This document shows, piece by piece, positions 9,004 to 16,784 of a stretch of 64,000 nt of DNA; positions within the stretch are counted from its first letter, which is position 1; the number at the start of each line of letters is the position of its first letter. The notes under the pieces are model-generated. The model ran no database searches, was not told the DNA's origin, and saw nothing but the letters and a program-made list of their open reading frames with translations. A program made the translations under genes and the position numbers. This DNA comes from JALORV01 sp963702595 (GTDB lineage: Bacteria > Pseudomonadota > Gammaproteobacteria > Burkholderiales > Burkholderiaceae_F): positions 310,001 through 374,000 of the forward strand of contig CAVPDC010000010.1 in assembly GCA_963702595.1 (NCBI GenBank). The letters are read 5' to 3'.

Positions 9004-10185
9004 TTGCCCACCGATACCGCCAAGACGTCAACGCCGTCCGCACCGCCCAAGCCGCGCGTACTCATAGCGGACGATTCCCGCATCGTGCGGGCGTCGATCG
9101 TCCAGCACATCCGCGACCGCTTCGACATCCGCGAGGTCATGGACGGCGAGGCGGCCTGGCAGGCCATCCTGCTGGACTCGTCGATCCGCGTCGTCATCAC
9201 CGACCTGACAATGCCCAAGGTCGACGGTTTCGAATTGCTAAACCGCGTCCGCAGTTCGAAGGTGCAGCGCATCCGCGAGTTGCCGATCGTCGTCATCTCG
9301 GGCGAAGACGAGGGCGCCGAGCGGGACCGCGCGGCCACGATGGGCGCCACCGACTTCATCCAGAAAGGCCTCGGCGCCTCCGAGCTGATCGCCCGGCTCG
9401 AGGTGCTGGTGCGCCTGTCGGCGACCCGTGAAGCGCTGGCGGAAAGCCAGGCATCGCTGGAGTCGTCCCGCACCGTCGACGGCGAGACGGAACTGCTGAG
9501 CACCCCGTTCTTCGACAAGCAGGTCGAAAAGCTCATCTCGTTCGCCCGGCGCAACCTGTCCGACGTCGCGCTGATCTGCGTCCGGGTCGAGCTCTCGCTG
9601 CCCCAGCAGGAGACCTGGGAAGGGGAAGTCGAACAGCGACTTAAGCTGGTCGGCCGCACGCTGGCCGCCTCAATTCGCCTGGAAGACCTCGGCACCCGTA
9701 CCGACAAGTTCGAATTCTGCGTGGCAACGCCCTCCTCGGGCCTGTCCGGGGTGTTGCGTTTCGCCGCTCGGCTGCGCAAGGTGCTCGAGAACGTCGAGGC
9801 CGCCGGCCCGGGTGTCGAGGTCTGGACCTGCATCGGGCTGTCGACGCTTTCCGAGGAATTGCGGCGCAGCGCAGAGGAACTTCGTGCGCTGGCTCAAAAG
9901 CGCTCCGCACAGGCACAGCAAAATCGCTCCCGCCGCATCATTCTCGGGACCTCGGACGGCGCCTCGCCGGGGAGCATGGAACCGAAACCCGAGGAAGGTT
10001 CGATGGACATCAACCTGGCCCTGGCGCTGATACGCGCCGGCCGGGCTGCCGAAGTGGTGCAGCATCTGCCCAGACTGCTGGAACAGATCGCGCCACTCCT
10101 GAAACTGGTGCGGCAACAGAAAGAACTACAAGCCACACCGGCGGAGGGAGGCACGCATGGCGCAGTACAAGGAGTTTCACGCTAG
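9004..10185 (+). CDS. Response regulator: REC domain plus degenerate GGDEF-like domain
   Basis: A 393-aa protein. Residues 17-135 form a CheY-like receiver: acidic pair in IADDSR, phosphoacceptor Asp67 in VITDLTMPKVDG, and Lys121 in FIQKGLG. Residues 165-310 look like a diguanylate-cyclase fold, but the GGDEF signature position reads RTDKFEF, so cyclase activity is unlikely. The last 60 residues are mainly helical. The start is a TTG at 9004, preceded by CGAGG at suitable distance; no in-frame ATG comes before the receiver domain. Its 3' end overlaps prpE by 29 bp, so the two are probably translationally coupled. No histidine kinase is nearby. Confidence 0.8.
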   Translation: MPTDTAKTSTPSAPPKPRVLIADDSRIVRASIVQHIRDRFDIREVMDGEAAWQAILLDSSIRVVITDLTMPKVDGFELLNRVRSSKVQRIRELPIVVISGEDEGAERDRAATMGATDFIQKGLGASELIARLEVLVRLSATREALAESQASLESSRTVDGETELLSTPFFDKQVEKLISFARRNLSDVALICVRVELSLPQQETWEGEVEQRLKLVGRTLAASIRLEDLGTRTDKFEFCVATPSSGLSGVLRFAARLRKVLENVEAAGPGVEVWTCIGLSTLSEELRRSAEELRALAQKRSAQAQQNRSRRIILGTSDGASPGSMEPKPEEGSMDINLALALIRAGRAAEVVQHLPRLLEQIAPLLKLVRQQKELQATPAEGGTHGAVQGVSR

Positions 10186-12052
10186 GTCGATCAAGGATCC
10201 TGCGGGATTCTGGGCCGAACAGGCCGCACTGATCGACTGGAAGACACCATTCACGCAGGTCCTGGACTATTCGCGGCCCCCATTCGCGAAGTGGTTCGTC
10301 GGTGGCACCACCAATTTGTGCCACAACGCGGTGGATCGCCACGTAGCGACGCGCGGCGACCAGCCCGCATTGATCTACATCTCCACCGAAACCGGCGAAG
10401 AGAAAACCTTCACCTTCCGGCAATTGCACCGGGAGGTGAACCGCATGGCCGGGATCCTGCAGGGGCTCGGCGTCGGCCGCAGTGATCGCGTGCTGATCTA
10501 CATGCCGATGATTCCGGAAGCCACGTTCGCGATGCTGGCCTGCGCTCGCATCGGCGCGATCCACTCGGTCGTGTTCGGCGGCTTCGCGGCCGTCAGTCTC
10601 GCCACCCGCATCGACGATGCACAGCCGAAGGTCATCGTCTCGGCCGACGCCGGTTCGCGCGGCGGCAAGCCGGTGCCCTACAAGCACCTGCTCGACGAGG
10701 CGATTGCGCTAGCCAAATTCCCGCCGGCCCGAGTGCTGATGGTCAGTCGTGGCCTGTCCGAAGCCAAGTTCGTGCCCGGCCGTGACGCCGATTACGCGAA
10801 GTTGCGCGCCGAGCACATGAACGACGAAGTGCCGTGCGTCTGGCTCGAATCGAGCGAGCCTAGCTACATCCTCTATACGTCGGGTACGACCGGCAAGCCC
10901 AAGGGCGTACAGCGCGACACCGGGGGCTACGCGGTGGCGCTGGCGGCCTCGATGAAGCTCATTTTCTGCGGCAATCCCGGCGAGACCTACTTCGCCACCA
11001 GCGACATCGGCTGGGTGGTCGGCCACAGCTACATCATCTATGGCCCGCTGCTGGCCGGAATGGCCACCATCATGTACGAAGGCACGCCGATCCGGCCTGA
11101 CGGCGGCGTGTGGTGGAGCATCGTCGAGAAGTACAAGGTCACGACGATGTTCTCGGCGCCAACCGCGATCCGCGTGCTGAAGAAGCAGGACCCCGCGTTC
11201 CTGAAGAAGTACGACCTGTCTTCGCTGCGGCTGCTGTTCCTCGCGGGCGAGCCGCTCGACGAGCCGACCGCGCGCTGGATCGCCGACGGCATCGGCAAAC
11301 CGATCATCGACAACTTCTGGCAGACCGAAACGGGCTGGCCGATCCTGGCCATTCCCCGCGGCATCGAGGCGCTGCCGTCGAAGTTCGGCTCGCCGGGCCT
11401 GCCCTGCTATGGCTACTCCGTAAAGATCTACAACGAAGCCACCGGCGAAGAGATCACCGCCCACCACGAAAAGGGCGTGGTGGCGATCGACGGCCCGCTC
11501 CCGCCGGGATGCATGACCACGGTCTGGGGAGACGATGCCCGTTTCGTGAAGACGTACTGGACCACCATTCCGAACCGGCAGGTCTATTCGACCTTTGACT
11601 GGGGCATCCGCGACGAGGATGGTTACTTCTTCATCCTCGGCCGTACCGATGACGTGATCAATGTGGCCGGACACCGACTCGGTACGCGCGAGATCGAGGA
11701 GTCGCTGTCATCGCATCCGAACATCGCCGAGGTCGCCGTCGTCGGCGTCGCCGATCAGTTAAAGGGGCAGGTTGCGATGGCTTTCGCGATCCTGAAAGAC
11801 CCGAGCCAGGCCGACACGCCCGAGAAAATGCTCGCCCACGAAGGCGAAATGATGAAGACCGTCGACAGCCAGCTCGGCGCGGTCGCGCGTCCGGCACGCG
11901 TGCACTTCGTCAATGTGTTGCCGAAGACACGCTCCGGCAAGCTGCTGCGCCGCTCGATCCAGGCCCTGTGCGAAGGCCGCGATCCGGGCGATCTGACGAC
12001 GATCGAGGATCCGACCGCGCTGGAGCAGATCCGCAGCGCCGTTCGCGCCTAG
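10157..12052 (+). CDS. prpE: Propionyl-CoA synthetase (PrpE-like acyl-CoA synthetase)
   Basis: A 631-aa adenylate-forming ligase that activates propionate (or acetate) to its CoA thioester through an acyl-AMP. The AMP-binding P-loop is YTSGTTGKPKG (from residue 240), followed by VQRDTGGYAVAL, which is typical of PrpE rather than Acs. Other motifs are FWQTETGWPI, the hinge RTDDVINVAGHR and the C-terminal catalytic Lys595 in TRSGKLLRR. The length matches PrpE. A strong ribosome site (GGAGGGAGG) lies inside the end of the preceding regulator gene. No methylcitrate-cycle genes are adjacent, so the supply of propionate is not explained by the neighbourhood. Confidence 0.92.
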   Translation: MAQYKEFHARSIKDPAGFWAEQAALIDWKTPFTQVLDYSRPPFAKWFVGGTTNLCHNAVDRHVATRGDQPALIYISTETGEEKTFTFRQLHREVNRMAGILQGLGVGRSDRVLIYMPMIPEATFAMLACARIGAIHSVVFGGFAAVSLATRIDDAQPKVIVSADAGSRGGKPVPYKHLLDEAIALAKFPPARVLMVSRGLSEAKFVPGRDADYAKLRAEHMNDEVPCVWLESSEPSYILYTSGTTGKPKGVQRDTGGYAVALAASMKLIFCGNPGETYFATSDIGWVVGHSYIIYGPLLAGMATIMYEGTPIRPDGGVWWSIVEKYKVTTMFSAPTAIRVLKKQDPAFLKKYDLSSLRLLFLAGEPLDEPTARWIADGIGKPIIDNFWQTETGWPILAIPRGIEALPSKFGSPGLPCYGYSVKIYNEATGEEITAHHEKGVVAIDGPLPPGCMTTVWGDDARFVKTYWTTIPNRQVYSTFDWGIRDEDGYFFILGRTDDVINVAGHRLGTREIEESLSSHPNIAEVAVVGVADQLKGQVAMAFAILKDPSQADTPEKMLAHEGEMMKTVDSQLGAVARPARVHFVNVLPKTRSGKLLRRSIQALCEGRDPGDLTTIEDPTALEQIRSAVRA

Positions 12053-12067
12053 CCATCGCTTTGCTTC

Positions 12068-12102
12068 AACGGCCGCGGGCTCGCGTAAGCTCGCGGCCGT
12101 TT
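12068..12102 (+). terminator. Hairpin terminator after prpE
   Basis: AACGGCCGCG (12068-12077) pairs perfectly with CGCGGCCGTT (12092-12101) and is followed by a short T tract. It lies 15 bp after the prpE stop and before ydcF. The T run is only three bases, so termination may be partial. Confidence 0.6.
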
Positions 12103-12119
12103 CCATCTGTGGCCATCCT

Positions 12120-12863
12120 GTGACCTTCACTTACGCCCTGTCGGACCTGGTGCTGCCGCCGACGTCGCTAATCGTCCTGACGATCGTCGGCGCGCTGTTG
12201 CTGCGCCGGCGCAGGGGGCTCGGACTGACGCTGGTCCTGGGCTCGCAGCTGGCACTGTTGGCGTTTTCGCTGCCTGTCGTGGCGAACGCGCTGGCGCGCT
12301 CGCTCGAGCCGCCGCCCGTGACGGCGAGCGACCTGATGCGGGCACAGGCCATCGTCATTCTTGCGGGGGGCAACAACCGAGGGGCGCCCGAGTGGGGCGG
12401 CGAGACGGTCAAGACCTACACGCTGCAACGCTTGCGCTATGGCGCGCGGCTCGCGCGCGAGACGGGCTTGCCTATCCTCGTCACGGGCGGCAGGCCGGAA
12501 GCCAGTCGGTTCGCCGAAGCCGCTCTGATGCGCGACGTGCTGGTCAATGAGTACAACCTCGAAGTCCGCTGGGTCGATGTCGAGGCGATGACGACCGGTG
12601 AAAACGCGATCATGGCCGCCAAGGAGCTCAAGGCCGCCGGGCTGTCCCGCGTGGCTCTGGTCACCGACGCAGTCCACATGCCACGTTCGCGCCAGGTGTT
12701 CGAATCGACCGGACTCGAAGTAATTGCCTGTCCCACCGCATACGCCGGGCAGCGTCCGTTCGCACCGTACCAGCTGGTTCCCGGCGCCGCTGCGCTACAG
12801 CTCTCGCAGGGCGCGCTGCGGGAGTGGGTGTCGCGCGGCTATTACCTCTTGCGATACCGCTGA
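12120..12863 (+). CDS. YdcF/ElyC family protein (DUF218)
   Basis: A 247-aa inner-membrane protein. Two hydrophobic segments (about residues 10-28 and 36-55) are followed by a DUF218 domain with VILAGG near residue 80, TGG near residue 125 and the conserved GENA(I) stretch in TTGENAIMAAKEL. Members such as ElyC act in envelope biogenesis (undecaprenyl-phosphate handling), but the exact role here is unknown. The start is GTG 12120 because the reading frame covers the first membrane helix from there; the ribosome site is weak. Confidence 0.8.
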   Translation: MTFTYALSDLVLPPTSLIVLTIVGALLLRRRRGLGLTLVLGSQLALLAFSLPVVANALARSLEPPPVTASDLMRAQAIVILAGGNNRGAPEWGGETVKTYTLQRLRYGARLARETGLPILVTGGRPEASRFAEAALMRDVLVNEYNLEVRWVDVEAMTTGENAIMAAKELKAAGLSRVALVTDAVHMPRSRQVFESTGLEVIACPTAYAGQRPFAPYQLVPGAAALQLSQGALREWVSRGYYLLRYR

Positions 12864-12886
12864 ACGTTCACCGCGAGGAGACAAAG

Positions 12887-13285
12887 ATGAAGACCAAGCC
12901 CCTGCTGACACTCGACGATGCCAAGCGCATCGGAACCGCCGCCGAGGCGGAGGCGGTCGCCCACCAGTGGAACGTCGTGATCGCCATCTGCGACGACGGC
13001 GGCCACCTGCTGCTGTTGCATCGCCTCGACGGCGTGGCACCCGTCTCGTCGATGATCGCGCCGGCCAAGGCGCGCGCGGCGGCGCTCGGCAAGCGCGAGA
13101 CCAAGCTGTACGAAGACATGATCAATGGCGGACGCACGTCGTTTCTGTCGGCGCCGCTCGATGGGATGCTCGAGGGCGGCGTGCCGATCGTCGTCGACGG
13201 TCATGTCGTCGGCGCGGTCGGAGTATCAGGCGTCAAGTCGAGCGAGGACGCGCAGATAGCCAAAGCGGGCATCGCGGCGCTGTAG
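12887..13285 (+). CDS. GlcG/HbpS family heme-binding-like protein
   Basis: A 132-aa protein of the GlcG/HbpS (DUF336) family. Recognisable stretches are IAICDDGGHLLLLHRLDGV, SMIAPAKARAAA and GGVPIVVDGHVVGAVGVSG. Such proteins bind heme or act as small-molecule sensors, often beside oxidoreductases; no partner is obvious here. ATG 12887 is chosen because GAGGAGACAAAG sits just before it; the longer frame from 12824 starts inside ydcF. The 23-nt gap after ydcF suggests cotranscription. Confidence 0.8.
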   Translation: MKTKPLLTLDDAKRIGTAAEAEAVAHQWNVVIAICDDGGHLLLLHRLDGVAPVSSMIAPAKARAAALGKRETKLYEDMINGGRTSFLSAPLDGMLEGGVPIVVDGHVVGAVGVSGVKSSEDAQIAKAGIAAL

Positions 13286-13314
13286 GCGTCGCTCGACCTG
13301 CGCGGCTCGCAGTT

Positions 13315-14655
13315 TTAGCGAAGCGCTGCCGATTCCTCCGCCGCGCGGCGCCCCCGGGCAATGTCGATCGTCGCCAGCGCAAGCAGGCCGGCGACGAAGT
13401 AGAGCCCCGTGAGCAAGATTCCGAGGCGATGGTTGTTGTCCGTCGCGAAGACCACCGCGCCATAGCTGATCGGTCCGATGATGGCCGCCAGTTGAGTCGC
13501 GAAAGTCCACAACCCGTAGAACTCGGCGAGGCGCTCCTTCGGAGCGAAGAGTCCCGCGAGCGCGCGCCCCGCGGACTGGCTCGATCCCATCGCCAGACCC
13601 GCGAGGTTGGCGGCGACCCAGAACATCGCGGCGCTGGTGGCCAGTCCCGCCACCGTCACCATCGCCAGCCACATCAGCAGCGTGAGGCCGAGGGCGAGTT
13701 TGTGTCCGAGGGCGTCCTGCACATAGCCGAACGCAAATGCGCCAATCGCCGCCGTGACATTGACCACCAGCACCAGCGTCATCGTCTGCACGAAGCTGAA
13801 CTTCATCACTTCCTGCGCGTAGATCGCCGCCAGCGCGATGACGACCATGACGCCGGCCTGGTAGAAAACGCCACAGAGCAGCAGGCGGGCGAAGTCGCGG
13901 TAGCGGTCAACATGGCGCAGTGTGTCGAAGAGGCGCGCCATGGCCTGCTGCACGAAGTGGCCGACGCGTTCGTCGGCCTGCGGTACAGCCCGCTCCTGCA
14001 CGATCAGCAAGGCCGGCGCCGCGGCGAACGCGAACACCGTGGCGGTGATGAGCATCGTGACTGGCACGAACTCCTGCGCGCTCGCGCCCAGCCCCTGGGC
14101 CCACTGCACGTACGCCAGGCAAAGCGCGAGTGTGATGAGTCCGCCGATATAGCCGAAACCCCAACCCCAGCCGGAGACCTTGCCCAGTGCTTCCGGCCGC
14201 GCCAGCTCCGGCAGGAAGGCCGCGACCAGGCCAACGCCGACCATGAAGAAGAAATTCGAAACGGTGATCGCGACCGACGCCAGCACGATATCGCCGGGCC
14301 CGACCGCCGCGAGTGCAGCGGTTCCGGCAATGCAGCCCCCCGTCGAAATTGCCAGCAGCCACTTCTTGCGCGCGCGCAGGTCGGCATAGGCGCCGAGCAT
14401 CGGCATGGCCAGCATGACCAGCAAATTCGATATGCCGAGCGTCAGCGTCCAGGCTAGGGTCGCCCACTCGGCGTTCGCGGCAACGACGCCGACGAAGTAC
14501 GCGTTGAAGACCGCCGACAGCACGACCGTCGTGTAGCCCGAGTTGGCGAAGTCGTAGCCGGCCCACGCCATCACCTCGCGCGGTCGAACGCCGGGATTGA
14601 GCGCAGCAGGGTCGAAGACAGGCATTGCGGGCTGGAAGGGGACGTCCGTTGGCAC
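13315..14655 (-). CDS. MFS transporter, UMF1/Atg22-like
   Basis: A 446-aa polytopic membrane protein with about 12 hydrophobic segments. The N-terminal WAGYDFANSGYTTVVLSAVF and the loop ADLRARKKWLL, together with GRALAGLFAPKERLAEFYGLW, match the UMF1 (Atg22-like vacuole effluxer) branch of the MFS. In fungi this family exports amino acids; bacterial substrates are not known. It is divergent from the Lrp/AsnC regulator with 52 bp between, so regulation by that protein is a reasonable inference. Confidence 0.82.
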   Translation of the reverse strand: MPTDVPFQPAMPVFDPAALNPGVRPREVMAWAGYDFANSGYTTVVLSAVFNAYFVGVVAANAEWATLAWTLTLGISNLLVMLAMPMLGAYADLRARKKWLLAISTGGCIAGTAALAAVGPGDIVLASVAITVSNFFFMVGVGLVAAFLPELARPEALGKVSGWGWGFGYIGGLITLALCLAYVQWAQGLGASAQEFVPVTMLITATVFAFAAAPALLIVQERAVPQADERVGHFVQQAMARLFDTLRHVDRYRDFARLLLCGVFYQAGVMVVIALAAIYAQEVMKFSFVQTMTLVLVVNVTAAIGAFAFGYVQDALGHKLALGLTLLMWLAMVTVAGLATSAAMFWVAANLAGLAMGSSQSAGRALAGLFAPKERLAEFYGLWTFATQLAAIIGPISYGAVVFATDNNHRLGILLTGLYFVAGLLALATIDIARGRRAAEESAALR

Positions 14656-14694
14656 ATGCTACGTGAGTAACCTCAGCGTCCGCGCTTCCGTTCG

Positions 14695-14700
14695 TATACT
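14695..14700 (+). promoter_or_regulatory. -10 element TATACT of the Lrp/AsnC gene
   Basis: TATACT ends 7 nt before the ATG at 14708 and no ribosome site lies between. Transcription would begin at or next to the start codon, giving a leaderless mRNA. A matching -35 is not clear. Confidence 0.45.
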
Positions 14701-14707
14701 GGCGTGC

Positions 14708-15181
14708 ATGGCGAACAAGGAGCTCGACCGCATCGATCGCAGGATCCTGGAGATCCTGCAGTCCGACGGTCGCATCACGAACCAGGAGCTCTCGGAGCGC
14801 ATTGCGCTGAGTCCGCGGGCCTGCCTCGATCGCGTGCGCCGGCTCGAGCGTGCAGGACTGATCGCTGGGTACATGGCGGTACTGGACCCGCGCCGGCTCG
14901 GCGGCCTGCTGACCATCGTCGTCGAAGTTGCGCTGAAAGACCAGACCCAGGCGACACATAGCCGCTTCGAACAGCGCATGCGTGCCGCCGATGAAGTCGT
15001 CGAGTGCTTTCTGGTGTCCGGGCAGTGCGACTACGTGCTGCGCCTCGCGTGCCGGGATCTCGATCACTATCGCGATCTCACGAACGCGTGGACGGACGAC
15101 CCCACGCTCGGCGTCGAGAAGATCAGCTCCAAACCGGAACTGCAGACGATCAAGGCGTTTCGGGGCTATCCACTGAGCTGA
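14708..15181 (+). CDS. Lrp/AsnC family transcriptional regulator
   Basis: A 157-aa feast/famine regulator. The N-terminal winged helix-turn-helix is DRIDRRILEILQSDGRITNQ followed by ELSERIALSPRACLDRVRRLE, then a C-terminal RAM ligand-binding domain (VEVALKD...FLVSGQCDYVLRLACRDLDHY). It is divergent from the UMF1 transporter and followed by ornithine aminotransferase on the same strand. It most likely controls arginine/ornithine use or the transporter. The start at ATG 14708 matches the family N-terminus; the reading frame upstream has no ribosome site, and the -10 position suggests a leaderless transcript. Confidence 0.9.
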   Translation: MANKELDRIDRRILEILQSDGRITNQELSERIALSPRACLDRVRRLERAGLIAGYMAVLDPRRLGGLLTIVVEVALKDQTQATHSRFEQRMRAADEVVECFLVSGQCDYVLRLACRDLDHYRDLTNAWTDDPTLGVEKISSKPELQTIKAFRGYPLS

Positions 15182-15210
15182 CCGGCGCCGCGTGCTGTCG
15201 GCAAAGTGCA

Positions 15211-15255
15211 CCGCCGAATCGGCGGAAGTTTGCTCGCCGAACCGCCGGTTCGAGC
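15211..15255. promoter_or_regulatory. Paired inverted repeats upstream of ornithine aminotransferase
   Basis: Two palindromes lie in the 148-bp gap after the Lrp/AsnC gene. The first is CCGCCGAATCGGCGG (15211-15225), a perfect 7-bp repeat. The second is GCTCG...CGAGC (15232-15255) enclosing GAACCG-C-CGGTTC. Their position suggests operators for the adjacent Lrp/AsnC regulator, or RNA hairpins in the leader; neither is proven. Confidence 0.4.
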
Positions 15256-15329
15256 GGATTGGCCATCGCCGATCCGCCTCGCCTGGCTCGAGCACTTCAT
15301 ACACTGGCCGAACCCAGACGAGGTGTGAA

Positions 15330-16584
15330 ATGGACGCGAGGCTCGGACAGGTCTTCAATGGACAGGCGGCGATAGCGCTGGAGCGTGCCTATGCGGCGCC
15401 GAACTACGCGCCGATCCCGGTCACGCTCGAACGCGGCGACGGATGCTGGCTGTGGGACGCCGACGGCAAGCGCTACCTCGATTTCATGTCCGCGTATTCC
15501 GCGGTCAGCCACGGGCACGCGCATCCGCGCCTCTTGCAGGCGCTCATCGAGCAGGCGCAGCGTGTCGCGGTCACGTCGCGTGCCTATCACTCGACGGTGC
15601 TGGGCCCATTTCTGGCAAAACTGATTGAGCTCGCAGACCTGCAATCGCCGGCACGCGCGCTGCCGGCCAGCGGCGGCTGCGAGTCGGTCGAGACCGCGAT
15701 CAAGGCGGCGCGGCGCTGGGGCTATCGCGTCAAGGGTATCCCGGCCGGTCGTGCCGAGATCGTCGTCGCGCGCGGCAACTTCCACGGACGGTCGACGACG
15801 GTGGTCGGCTTTTCGACCGAGCCTGCCTACCGCGCGGACTTCGGCCCGTTCGCACCGGGATTCCGGCACTTCGACTTCGGCGACATCGCTTCACTCGATG
15901 CGGCGATCACCGACACAACCTGTGCCGTACTGATCGAGCCGATTCAGGGTGAAGCCGGCATCGTTCTGCCTCCCGCTGGCTTTCTGCAGGCCGCGCGGCG
16001 CCTGTGTGATGAGCGTCGTGTGCTGCTGATCCTCGACGAAATCCAGTCCGGACTCGGCCGCACCGGCGCAATGTTCGCCTACATGCACGACGGCATCCGG
16101 CCCGACGGCGTGCTGGTGGGCAAGGCACTCGGCGGGGGACTGCTGCCGGTATCCGCCTTCGTCGCCGTGGCCCCCGTGCTGGACCTGATGGAACCCGGCA
16201 GCCATGGCTCCACGTTCGGCGGCAATCCGCTGGCGGCGCGCGTGGCGCTCGAAGCCCTGCGTGTGATCGTCGATGAGAAACTCGTCGAACGCAGCCGCGC
16301 GCTCGGTGAGCACCTTCTGCTCCGTTTGCGCGGACTCGACTCCCCGCTAATCCGGGCCGTGCGTGGGCGCGGGCTCTGGGTGGGCGTCGAACTCGACAGC
16401 GCGCGGAGTCTCCGCGCGCGCTGTCGTCGAACGCATGGCCGAACGCGGCGTGCTCAGCAAGGACACCCACGAGACCGTGATCCGTTTCGCCCCGCCGCTG
16501 ACGATCAGTCGCGAATCGCTCGACTGGGGCATCGATGTGTTCGCCTCCGTACTGGCTGAGTTCGACCCGCGACGCGTCGGCTAA
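15330..16584 (+). CDS. rocD: Ornithine aminotransferase (RocD), frameshifted near 16400
   Basis: Class III PLP aminotransferase converting ornithine and 2-oxoglutarate to glutamate semialdehyde and glutamate. Motifs are EPIQGEAGIVLPP, LILDEIQSGLGRTG and the PLP Lys265 in LVGKALGGGLLPVSAF. Frame 0 runs to about 16400 (GRGLWVGVELDSA). The true C-terminus (RAVVERMAERGVLSKDTHET, then VIRFAPPLTI) is in frame +1 to the stop at 16584; without the shift, frame 0 ends at 16559 with unrelated residues. Adding a GC dinucleotide in the left arm of the palindrome at 16395-16425 restores a continuous 418-residue protein. Oddly, the usual MNSGAEAVE segment reads ASGGCESVE. Start ATG 15330 has GAGG 7 nt upstream. 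It works with PutA on the same semialdehyde. Confidence 0.88.
16395..16425. repeat. GC-rich palindrome at the rocD frameshift
   Basis: The left arm GACAGCGCGCGGA (13 nt) faces the right arm TCCGCGCGCGCTGTC (15 nt) across the 3-nt loop GTC. The right arm has one CG dinucleotide more than the left. If the left arm had the same length, the palindrome would be a perfect 15-bp stem and the rocD frame would be open. This makes the hairpin the likely cause of the indel, either in the genome or during sequencing. Confidence 0.8.
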
Positions 16585-16632
16585 GTCAGGAAACCTCCCG
16601 CAGGCCCCCGGCGGTAAGAGGTTGCGCTGCAG

Positions 16633-16773
16633 TCAGGTCCGGGCTCGCGCACCTTTCGCATGCGTCCGCGCGCGAGGCAAGCGCCAACCATCGCCCGTGA
16701 GGGTGAGCCGGCTTCCCCCGGATGGGCGATCCCTGGGTCAGGCCCTGCTGTCGAAACTCCGTACAGGACCTGA
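16633..16773 (+). other. Potentially structured leader before the hypothetical membrane protein
   Basis: TCAGGTCC (16633-16640) is exactly complementary to GGACCTGA (16766-16773), closing a loop of about 125 nt. Inside, ATCGCCC (16690-16696) pairs with GGGCGAT (16724-16730) around a GGG/CCC stem and the palindrome AGCCGGCT. The 3' strand of the outer stem lies 11 nt before the preferred start codon and covers the ribosome-site region. It could be a regulatory leader RNA, but no known riboswitch class could be matched. Confidence 0.35.
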
Positions 16774-16784
16774 TGGAGAACCCG

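Noticed and set aside
12724..14457. 577-codon plus-strand frame across the HbpS and MFS genes
   Set aside because: It spans two oppositely oriented real genes and is low-complexity and charged; no independent support.
16605..16745. Lysine or cobalamin riboswitch in the leader before 16785
   Set aside because: Short matches such as AGAGGTTGCG were tempting, but the required conserved core blocks are not there in order; only a generic structured leader is claimed.
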